A program made the translations under genes and the position numbers. Source: Symbiodinium natans (Eukaryota; Sar; Dinophyceae; Suessiales; Symbiodiniaceae). From it: 64,000 nt of DNA. The stretch covers positions 1 through 64,000 of the forward strand of contig CAJNDS010002800.1 of assembly GCA_905221605.1 (NCBI GenBank). Reading direction: 5' to 3'. Below are positions 55,291 to 64,000 of the stretch, one piece after another. Within the stretch, counting starts at the first letter, position 1; each line of letters starts with the position of its first letter. Below the pieces are notes generated by a model. That model saw nothing but the letters and a program-made list of their open reading frames with translations, did no database searches and had not been told where the DNA came from.

Positions 55291-58145
55291 CCCGCACGCG
55301 TTACTCTGCAGGGCAATTTAATATCATTGGAAAACACCTTGTAACGTTGTTTCATGTTGACAGTCCTCATTTTCATGTCGAGGGTGCTTCAGCTTTTTCA
55401 GCCCCCATGACCTAGGCTTAGTTATCACAATCGCCCAGGACACAGGCAAAGGCAAGAATGTGCCAAAAGATGAATGATTGATATGATTGCCACCTGGAGT
55501 AGGTGTCTATGAATTTGGATGGTTCTCTGCTGTTCACGCCGGAGGGTTTAGGACTCATCTCGCTCGGGCTCTAAGATGAATCAGCTTTCGAAGTAGGCTT
55601 TCACTGGCTGCACAATGTCCGAACAAGAGGCAACGAGTCTGCGGCACGGAGGAGGACGGTCCTTGGCTCGTATGCTCCTGCAGATCGTCAGGGCTTTGTG
55701 CTGCGAGAGTGGAACCTTGAGTTCGAGAACGTCAGGTGGCTTATGAGTTTGGGTTTTTGAATGGGGATTCGCAAAAAGGTTTAGGCGGGTTCGGGGTTTG
55801 GTATGTACTCGGGGTTTGCCTTCGAAAGTCACCTGAGTCTAAACATCTGAGATCACTCCAGGTACTTTGTGGGGGCCAGGGCTGGGGGCTCTCTGCGGGA
55901 TACTCTGGAAGGGATCGAGATTCTCCTTGCAAGGAGGCTGAGGACTCGGCGAGTACACCCGCGTGCTCCAAATAGAGGGGTTAAAGTCTGCCCCGCGTCA
56001 AGTGCCCTGAAACTGTTTATCTTGGGCATTGTTGAGATGCATCCCGAAACGCCCATCCCAATAATGATCCTGGGCCTTCCTGAAACATTGGGCAAGAAAC
56101 GGTCATGTGTCACGTCAAATCATTTGTTAGGCCGTACAGTGCCGTACTGCAGATCATGCATGGCAGACCCCGCACCAGACTGCACACGAGCAAACATGTC
56201 AGACGTGACCAACTCACTTCCAGCCCCTTCGCAGCAGTGCACGCATGCTTGCATACAAACGCGCGGCAACGTGACTGACATGCATGCATACACACTTTGT
56301 TCAAACTTTGTTCGTCGCCTGTTCATCTCACATATGCTACACCCATACGTTCGTTCATTCGTTCATGTGCCTACCCCCATTCATCATGAAATTCCTTCCA
56401 ATGCACCTGCGGGATTTTCTTTGCAAGGCCTCTACATTAAAGTTGTCATTACGCAACCAGCAAGCTCGCAGGGCATACCAGCAGTCGGAGAGCCTTTCCT
56501 TCGGGGACGGCAGTCGTTGGCTCAGGATTGAAAGTTGGGGACCGCTCAGGCCGCGTTGAAGCCGCGGTGTGACTGATGTCCAGGGAAGACCAACAGCTTC
56601 TCTTGATGCATTTCATGGTTCTGGCTAGATTGTTTCGTAACGGTCGTTTCGTAAGGTGCAGGGCTTACAGAGCTTGCTGTTGCGGCCTGCCATCGTTTGT
56701 CAAGATGGTTCTCCCGCAAAGCCGATCCGTGCTGTTTGCTCCCAGGCCCTCGGTGGTTTGATGCCAGGAGCTCAGTAGCCACAAGCCAAGGCGCCCGTGA
56801 CTTGAGTGGAACCGAGGCCAATTTCTACATCCAGGTGGAGCACTGTGGCGGGATCGCGCAGCAGTCCTTTGCCGCCTTCTCGGTGCGTTTGGAAGAGGCG
56901 CGAGGCGGCTGCGGTAGTTGCAGGAGTTTGGGAATTCGCGCTGGCACAACTCGAGACCTCACACAAGATTGCAGATTAAGCGTTGTGCTGGCCCTGGAGT
57001 GTAGCTAGGGACGGCGTCAGGTAGTACATGCGGGCAAGCTGCCGATCCGCAACTGCGATCGATTACCTAATTGACCAGCCTTGAGGACTAAAGTATACTT
57101 CTACTAGAGCCACTAGGGCCTAGAAATTCAGAGGTAGGTACTTCGTGCTGTTGACCCTGAGCAGGAGCTGTACCAGAAGAAGGCGCAAGCGCTGAAGGCA
57201 TCCGGGGCATGAGGTTCATCTGACCGGATGTCGAGATGTTCGCGTAAAGTCCTGCCAGCAATTCCACCAGGATGTTTCATGCAACCCAATTGCTTTGCCA
57301 AGATTTTCGCAGGGACCCGGCCCACCATGTCTGCTTGATGCAACGAAGCTATGAAAAGAGGGTAATCGTCGGTTGGCCACCGATGTGTACCTGCAAGATA
57401 TTATTCGCCGTAGGATTTGCCGGAAACCATGACTCGATTACATTAAATGTTGCAAATGCATGCAAGATCCGCTCCAGCAATTCGGATTTCTAAGGTCGAG
57501 TTAGAACTTACAGTGGAATTTGCACGCCGGCATCTCCGAAGGTCCGAAGGTTCTCCATACGTCAGTAGAGGAATCGTTGGGCAACGGCACCCCGACAGCA
57601 GTTTGTCGCCATAATCTCATGCCGTGGCACGCCCTCTTCCTGTGCATCTACTTTCGTGTACAGCCAGAACATGTCAGAACTTATGGCCCAGAGTCGCTCG
57701 AAGAGAGTTTCACGTTGCAAGACATGAGAAGCAAAGGCTGTGTCGCCTATGAGTTCAAGTTAGCTTAGCAAACGGGATGTTTCAAGTTACCCGAAATGTT
57801 CCCCATTTCTTTCCTGTGCACCTGTGCACAAGCCGAATCTAACAATGCCCGTGTCACATGCGCAATTTGCGTGCGCGACCTACGAGATCTGTTCCGCCTT
57901 TCCAACCTTGGAATGTCCTTCCACCAGGAAGACCTCGACTCCTTCTTTGAAGGATGCATTGAGGCAGGTTTGTCATTTTCTGTGCATGTAGTTGTCAGCA
58001 AAAGAACCGAGCAGAGGGGCTGCGAGTTTTGTGGCATCGCCGAAGCATCCTAGACATCCTAAACCCAAGCCGAAGATCTACTGCCTTCAAGCGCCAGCAG
58101 CAACAGGAGGAAAGTGGAAGAAGCTTTCAACACACACCCCGCAGG
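55291..58145. other. No firm gene
   Basis: Scattered protein-like frames occur, for example minus 57343-57128 (LAKQLGCMKHPGGIAGRTLR) and plus 57796-58053 (Cys-containing). None has splice boundaries I trust. Confidence 0.3.
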
Positions 58146-58245
58146 TGGTGCTGGTAGAGGTGCCCACGCTCTACGCGTTGGAGGTGCGCGTCATGCGCGA
58201 AAAGTGTCGACCCCAGATAATTGAAAGCAGGCAGCAAGAACTTCG
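58146..58245 (+). CDS. Exon-like block, unassigned
   Basis: After CCCGCAG the frame reads VVLVEVPTLYALEVRVMREK, then CRPQIIESRQQEL. Reasonable composition, function unknown. Confidence 0.3.
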
Positions 58246-58949
58246 AATTCGTCTGGGGTTTTCGAGATCGAGGCTTCACAGGCTTAGAGTTTGGAGTTCA
58301 GCTTCTGTACTCTGCAATGCCCCGTAGCGTGGTGGCTCGAAGGCGGAACTGGCCGTAGCTGACTCGCGGAACTCGCCACCCGCCCATGCTGGCAACATTG
58401 TAGGTCCGAGTGGTAGAGCGGTAGCTGTCAGTCGACTTATGGCGGTATCGTGCTAGGAAACGCCAGGTCTTGTAGACTTAATGTGTGCTTCTACACGCTT
58501 CTACCATCAAAGTACCTTACTTTAGACCCCGAAGGTTGTACCCTGAATGTGTTGAGGGTTGGTGTTCAGGCATAAGGGGCCATGTTGGGGGCGTGTTGGG
58601 GAACTCTTCTAGACGTACAGCCCGACAACCTTAGTGGGTACGCAGTGGGTACGAGTCTGGATCCTTGACTCGAGGAAGCAAAACTCCTAGCCCGAGAGTG
58701 TTGAGTGGCAGAACCAGACTGCAGGTAGATTGCGTGGAAGCTTTTCCAGAGCAAAGGGGTTTCAAAAGACAAGTAGGAGGAGCTCGACGACGCTTGCACG
58801 GCCCCCATTCGCTTAGTGGAGAGGCTGAGGCTGATCATACCTGTTGTGCATGCTGTGCACTGCTCTCCCCTCGGAATTGCAGAAATTTCTGAGTGCCCTC
58901 TGTGCTGAAATGAGAGGTCTGCCGGTGCGCGTTTGTGATTCTAAGTCAA

Positions 58950-59160
58950 GAAGTGAAAAAGGTTGAAGGGTTTTCCCGTAGGCCGTCCATCACGGAAGTG
59001 GTAGGAAAGGGGGTTCCGGGACGCTTCGACTTGAGGGTCAAGAGCCACCGAGGAGCCATGCAGGAGGTCCGGGAAGCCTTCAAGCAGACAGTAGGCGACA
59101 CGATCCGGAGCCGCTTGGTGGCGAGTGCTCTTGTGTTCTTCATGTGCTCGCCTACAACGG
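58950..59160 (+). CDS. Exon-like block, unassigned
   Basis: The frame reads VEGFSRRPSITEVVGKGVPG, GAMQEVREAFKQTVGDTIRS and SALVFFMCSPTTG. It lies about 100 bases upstream of the clean exon at 59260. The minus strand is also open here. Confidence 0.35.
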
Positions 59161-59259
59161 GATCACTATTGCTTCGTAGATGCTGTGGATGTTGAAAGTC
59201 TTGGCATCTAGTAGAATCTAGGCTGTGCAAGTCTTCTAGAAGACTTGCTTCAAGCATAG

Positions 59260-59390
59260 GTGACGAGCTTGCCACCGTCCTGAATAGCTGCGGTGTGGAC
59301 GAGGCTTCGGTGGAGTTCCTCCTCCAGCAGGCCAAGAGTTTTTGCAAGGACGAGGCGGACGGGGTGGGATGGGATGGCTTGCAGCGCCCG
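59260..59390 (+). CDS. Clean 131-base exon-like block
   Basis: Acceptor (AGCATAG) and donor (CCCG|GTGTGA) bound a frame reading DELATVLNSCGVDEASVEFL, then LQQAKSFCKDEADGV. It looks like a helical pair. Family not recognised; it may be part of the gene upstream of malic enzyme. Confidence 0.45.
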
Positions 59391-59599
59391 GTGTGAACTG
59401 TCCCCACATGTCCCGACTTTTGCAAGTGAGGTGGTGTCTGTGAGCAGCTTCTGCGACTCACTTCTGCGCAGTGGGCCCGTGCGGTCGCTCTCCCTTGGCA
59501 AGTCAGTCGCGCAGGTAGGGGCGGTAGGGGCCAGGGGCGGCAGGGTAGGGGCGGGGTAGACTGAGAGCTTAGACCGAGCTGGAAGCCTGTTCCATGGCA

Positions 59600-59787
59600 T
59601 TCAGGTTTGTGGCAGGGAGGCAGTCCTGGGTCGCTGTGTTGCGAGATCTGACTGCTCGGGCAATTGTTTCTACACAGTTTCGTGCTGAGGTGAGTAGCGT
59701 CGAGGCTTGGAACGCGCACCATGAGGACCTGAAGCAACTTGCGGGCATCTTGGTTACGAGATTTAATCTCCTGTTTGCAGGTGCGCC
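59600..59787 (+). CDS. Exon-like block, unassigned
   Basis: The frame reads RFVAGRQSWVAVLRDLTARA, then VSTQFRAE and HHEDLKQLAGILVTRFNLLF. A consensus donor (GAG|GTGAGT) sits at about 59692, so the exon may end there. The TGCATG microsatellite follows at 59790. Confidence 0.35.
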
Positions 59788-59789
59788 TG

Positions 59790-59945
59790 GAATGCATGCA
59801 TGTATGCATGCATGCATGCATGTATGTACGCATGATTACGCATGCATGCATGTGTGCGTGCGTGGGTGTGTGTGTGTGTGTCTGTGTATGTGTATGTGTA
59901 TGCGTATGCGTTTGCGTGTGTTTGTCCGTTTGTGTGTTGGCATGT
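59790..59945. repeat. TGCATG/TGTG microsatellite
   Basis: ATGCATGTATGC words at 59793-59860 pass into a TG-rich run to about 59935. Met/His/Ala/Cys-rich frames over it are artefacts. Confidence 0.95.
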
Positions 59946-60089
59946 TGGCGTGTTGGCGTGTTCGTGGATGTGGGCTGGGTCTTTTCCAATCTGATCTGTA
60001 GATGTATCGCAAAAGGGAAACACCGAACAACAATTTCGTTGATTGGAAATCCGGAATCCCTGCGGAGGTATGTTAACCGGCATGTGCAA

Positions 60090-63000
60090 GGCCACCACGG
60101 TGCCAGAGGCGATCAATGAGGTCCATGCGCTTTCGTCCCTCGGCCATGACTTGTGGACCTACGCCTACATGCGCATCTCGGTGCTCAACAAGCAGATGTT
60201 TTTCGTTTTTTTGCTTCACAAGAAAGGGCGCAAAACCTGTGGAACACGCAGCCACGTTGGGCTGTCGGGCTCAGGCAAGCTGTATGACCGCAGCCCTGAC
60301 CTCTACTATGCCACCATTGCAGCAGAGCCAGCCAAGCTTTTGCCAGCCGTGTACACGCCCACGGTCGGTGAGGCGTGCCAAAAGTTCGGAAAGATGCCGC
60401 TTTACCGGCGCGGCTGCTACCTATGCATCTCTGACCGTGGCCACTTCAAAGAAGTGCTGCGCGAATATGCAGAGTCAGAGTTAGAGAAAGACGAAAAGGG
60501 CAATTACCTTTGTGACTGCATCGTTTTTTCGGACGGCGGCAGAATCCTCGGGCTGGGTGATTTGGGTACTTGGGGCATGGGCATCCCCATCGGAAAGCTG
60601 GATCTTTACACGGTCTGCGCGGGCTTCGACCCTTCAAAGACCATTCCGCTGATCATCGACGCAGGCTGCTCTGGGCCGGAAGGCAATACCGACCGCTTGG
60701 TCATCCGAGACAGCCCACAGTATACGGGCATGAGGCAAGCCCGCACAACACACAAGTCTGCACAAGGAACGCTCGTGAACAGTGCCTACTACGGAGAGAA
60801 TAACGTCATCGAGGAATTCATGAAGGCTGCGACCGAGCTCTTCGGCCAGAGATGTCTTCTGCAGTTCGAGGACTTCAACTCCAACGACGCCTTTCCGTTA
60901 CTAGCCGAGTGCCGTGGCAAGGATTATTGGCTTAGAGGCTTGGATCTGGGTTTGGGAATGGAGGGTTTCTTCCACTTTTTTGATTCCTGCTTTCAGGGTT
61001 GGGGTCGCCCGGCCCCATGGTGCCGTGGTCCTCTCCCAAGCTCGCTCTCAAGAATCGTCCATGGACATCCGAAAAATCTCCTTGTGAACCCAAACGCCAT
61101 CATGCGAGGTGTGAAAAAAAGGGGGGGCAAAGGAGACAAAGGTCCGAGAAGAGCCCCAGTCGGCCAGGTACCGGGAGAAGTTCCTGACTTACAATGACGA
61201 CATCCAGGGGACGGCCGCCGTGGCACTGGCTGCGCTCCTGGGGTCCATGAGGCAGCCCCTGTTGCATTCTGCCTTGCATTTCGATACATGTCCGTTTCCG
61301 ATCCGTTTCCGATCCGTTTCCGAAAGAAGACAATTCCCCCCCCCGCCCCCTTGAAAAGAGGAGCGAGACAGCACTCTCGTGCCTTGCGTTTCGGGGGGGG
61401 AGGATCAGCTGAACCTCCTGTGGTGAGGCTTCGCGACCCGCAGTGCAACCTGCGTGCTATGCTCCTGAAGCAGCTCGGCCACAAGATGAATCACGTGCAT
61501 CATGTGGGTTCAGCAATGCCTAGCAAAACCAGGACGGGATGTCAGGATTCGCTTGACAGCTTTTCTGTGCGCAGGCAGACCTTTCTGTTCCATGGCGCGG
61601 GCTCTGCGAACATCGGCCTCATGCGGCTCCTGCACGAACTCTGGTCAAAGCTTAGTTTTCTCATGTTCTCTCCTTCTCTCCTTCTGGGGTTTTCTGTGGA
61701 TTTTGGGGTTTCGACGGCCGGCGGCAAGATGTCCCATTTACCTGACTGCAGAGAGGAAGACAAGGCAGCTTTGCAAAGGACAGAAAGGACAAAACCCCGA
61801 TGCAGGGTGATACACAGCGCCTTTTCCGGCGACTGTTGGGAGTCGTGAGGGTCTCAAGTCACGAAGCCGAGAGTTCCACCATAATTTACGTGAGAGCGTC
61901 AAGAGGACGCGGGCTTGCTGTTGAGATCTCAGGGACCCGAAGAATTTGAAACCATCTGACTTAGATCCCTGGACGGAGATTTCTTGCCGGGATTACAAGA
62001 GCATCCCAAGAACCCAGGAAGAAGCTGGGGTGCCGCTGTCCTCCATTTTCGTGACCAACTCACGCGGACTGAGCCTGACCTTTTAGGCAACCCTTTCTTT
62101 TTTGGTGGTGCAGGGTTGGCCCGGTAGGATCCGGTAGGTTAGCAGTGCTTTGGCAGGGTTCTCTAGGGCCCACAAGGAGGCGAAGGCTCTTGGTTTTGGG
62201 AAGGTTTTCTCTTCGTGCCTTTTAAGAATAAGAACTGAGGATCTGGCGCTCCGAGGAGGGGAGCGAGGGCAGCTTCCGCAACGAGGAGCAAAAGGCCTTC
62301 GCCCAGGCAGAGTCGTTAAAGTCGAAAGAAAGGCTCAAAAGAAAAGAGAGAATTGCAGGGGTGTACACATCTAAGGCTCTAAGGATGTACACCTGTGGGT
62401 TCTAATTTCTGCCTACATCGATTCTCGGTACGGACCAGCTAAATTCGAAAGCAAATGTTGGGCTTATTACCGCTGTTGTTCCTTGGCACACAGACGCGGC
62501 ACACAGGCGATGTCGACATCCACAAATACCGTGGGCACAAAACGTTCAGTTCTCTGTGTTGCCATATGATGGCCACGGCAGAACAGTTGGTACAGGCATT
62601 GGCAGAAGGCGCAGCACAAACAGGACTTGGCAAGGGGCCACGACAGCAGCGTCGGTCGAGAGAACAGTCTGACCGAAGCCCAGCCAAGCCAACTAGAAAG
62701 GGGACCTTGAAGTGAAGCAAACGGAGTGACTCTCAGAGGCAATCCTTCTAGAACCAAGAGAGCAGTGACACCTGACCCACATGCTCTGGTACAGTAGGAT
62801 GCTTCTTCTCATGATTGCAAATGATCATGACGCCAGGTTGGCCAGCCCACTTTCGACTCAAAGAACCTGGCCACCCTCGTGGAACATGTGAAGCCCACCT
62901 GCGTGGTGGGGGCTGTGGGCGTTTCCCCGAGCCTGGGTCGCAAAACCGACGGCTTTTGGAGTGAGCTGAAGTGAACGCAGTCGAGCTCTTGCAACTCCAT

Positions 63001-63736
63001 GCAAGCAGGACGGCAAGCCTGTACGCAGGGCATCCTCTCCTGGAGATACATGGAAACACTCCCTGCTTCAGCAAACCAGTCAAAGGCAGCCGGAATTTCA
63101 TTCCGATCTCGACCAAGAGCTGAATCCCTAAATGAGCGTATGTTTGACTCATATCTAAACCCGAAACTTCACAGCTGCCCCTGCTGTGGGTAGGAGCAGA
63201 GTTGTTGTTGCAACTTCAACGTTTCTTGTAGCTCGGAAGTATCCGGAGACCAGGAACTGCTTCACCAAGCCGATGGTGGAAGCCCTCCTGACCAACGCGG
63301 ATCGCCCGGTGATCTTCGCCTTGTCCAACCCCAAGACACAGGCCTCGGATGCTTTGATGGATGCTTTTGGGTGCTTTTGGGGACGCTTTTGGGTTTGGGT
63401 TTTTTGGATGCTCTTGGATGCTCTTGGATGCTCTTGGATGCTCTTGGATGCTCTTGGATGCTTTTGGTCAAGGTTCGGGAAGTTAAGGGCTCTTTTTCGC
63501 AGCCGCTCCTGGGGTCAGGATGCAAAAGGGGATCGGGCCGAAGAGTTGCCCGAACTAAGGTTGGATTTTGGTTTCGGTGGAAACTGACTTTGGTTGAGCT
63601 CGTGTAGCGTTCTGATGTTCGCTGGTTTTTGCCGAGTGCGTTTCCTTGCGGACCCCCGAAAGTCGAGCTGCAAAAGGGCAATTTGCATGAGCGAGGCGGA
63701 GATCACTGCCAATGACGCTTACGAATGGTCCCAGGG
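60090..63736 (+). CDS. Malic enzyme, multi-exon, 3' end beyond the window
   Basis: NAD(P)-dependent malic enzyme: malate to pyruvate plus CO2 with reduction of NAD(P). Exons in order on the plus strand: about 60090-60908, 61168-61251, about 61428-61490, about 61579-61645, 62018-62070, about 62240-62320, about 62837-62920, about 63232-63341, 63697-63736. Landmarks: VYTPTVG (catalytic Tyr), ILGLGDLGTWGMGIPIGKL (catalytic Lys in the GK), LLQFEDFNSNDAFPLL and YNDDIQGT (metal-binding acidic residues), FLFHGAGSANIG (dinucleotide loop), GLIWRSEEGSEG, LVEHVKPTCVVGAVG, IFALSNPKTQ and EITANDAYEWSQG. The frame is intact through every exon I can place, so I call it a gene and not a pseudogene. The start is uncertain: a small block 60000-60066 (MYRKRETPNNN...) could be an earlier exon. 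The last exon ends with a phase-1 GTAAGG donor, so more follows, probably past 64000. Compartment and coenzyme cannot be told. Confidence 0.9.
60909..61167 (+). other. Malic enzyme intron, GT-AG
   Basis: Donor GCCGA|GTGCC and acceptor GGCCAG|GTACC restore LLAEYREKFLTYNDDIQG across the junction. The intron itself is open in frame, so a naive ORF runs through it to 61197 and gives a false C-terminus. Confidence 0.8.
62071..62239 (+). other. Malic enzyme intron with GA donor
   Basis: Splicing CGCGGACT|GAGCC to CTGAG|GATCTGG gives SRGLIWRSEEG, matching the family, with a non-canonical GA donor as is known in dinoflagellates. Confidence 0.65.
63342..63696 (+). other. Malic enzyme intron with GC donor and 12 bp tandem repeat
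   Basis: Joining ACACAG|GCCTCG to GCGAG|GCGGAG gives SNPKTQAEITANDAYEWSQG. Just inside the intron is a tandem GGATGCTCTT-type repeat (12 bp unit, about five copies at 63415-63470). Confidence 0.65.
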
Positions 63737-64000
63737 TAAGGCTGGGCAACTGACCTTGAGAGCTGGCATGGTTATACGAACTGGCTAGTTCATTTGCAGC
63801 GGAAGAAGCTAGGGCGTAGTATTCTCTGTTTCTTGGGGTTTGGTTTTTGAAAGTAGAGGCTCAAGGAAGCTTTTGCTTGTATGGTATGTTCGGGGGGGGG
63901 GGGGGTTGCTGCAATCCGGACTTGTTCCGACAAGAACGACACACTCCAGCAGCTAGGCTGAACCCTTGCTGCAGGATGTTGCGACTGAAGTGCCTCCTGC
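63737..64000 (+). other. Probable malic enzyme intron, G run
   Basis: It follows the phase-1 donor at 63737. It contains a 15-base G run at about 63892-63905. No further exon is recognised before the window ends. Confidence 0.5.

Noticed and set aside
58403-58480. tRNA-like string GTCCGAGTGGTAGAGCGGTAG
   Set aside because: It resembles a D-arm start, but I could not fold an acceptor stem, anticodon arm and T-arm at the right spacing.
58946-59989. 347-codon minus-strand ORF
   Set aside because: Its N-terminal third is the TGCATG microsatellite and the rest is antisense to cleaner plus-strand exon-like blocks.
60043-61197. 384-codon ORF taken as the whole malic enzyme
   Set aside because: The last ~95 codons after LLAE are intron read-through; the true continuation YREKFLTYNDDIQG begins at 61168.

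Overview
The window is dinoflagellate nuclear DNA. Three things support this: an exact copy of most of the dinoflagellate spliced leader (core GTAGCCATTTTGGCTCAAG) followed by a truncated relict leader at 21549-21584; CCCTAAA/TTTAGGG telomere-type repeats inside the sequence; and a dense crowd of one RLE-type non-LTR reverse transcriptase family that I recognise from dinoflagellate genomes. The only identifiable host gene is cut by many small introns, some with GC and GA donors. I cannot name the genus.

Layout. 1-11230 is a satellite-like array of modules: R1 (about 400 bp, nine copies), R2 (CTGCAG-rich, three copies) and R3 (about 977 bp, 2.55 copies). It is interrupted at 7664-10080 by a 2.4 kb fold-back element with arms of 1.1 and 1.28 kb around a 38-base loop. 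11231-17800 has no recognisable gene but holds degenerate telomere-like and local repeats. 17820-33430 is a retrotransposon island. At least six decayed copies or fragments of the RLE-type family lie on both strands. One of them begins exactly at the spliced leader and contains a 151 bp MITE-like inverted repeat. Next to them sits an apparently intact tyrosine-recombinase (YR) retrotransposon, 24736-31212.

The YR element is the best candidate for something new. It has split direct repeats (A1 - ORFs - B1 A2 - B2, with A of 78 bp and B of 150 bp) and a cascade of overlapping frames: a small single-membrane-helix protein, a Gag-like basic-tailed protein, RT-RNase H, a tyrosine recombinase, and a cytosine-methyltransferase-like protein. 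The recombinase frame lies inside a continuous 1456-codon frame that joins RT-RNase H to the methyltransferase-like domain. The methyltransferase-like ORF also has its own ATG overlapping the recombinase stop (ATGCTGA).

33430-44680 has no gene I can identify. 44690-50540 contains exon-like blocks of an unidentified host gene or genes on the + strand, including two IQ-like motifs and Pro/Gln/Val-rich repeats. It is interrupted by an interstitial telomeric block at 47446-47800. 52256-52690 is a 32 bp minisatellite whose units carry a perfect palindrome. From 58935 a few clean exon-like blocks lead into a multi-exon malic enzyme gene (about 60090 to 63736, probably running off the right end), also on the + strand.
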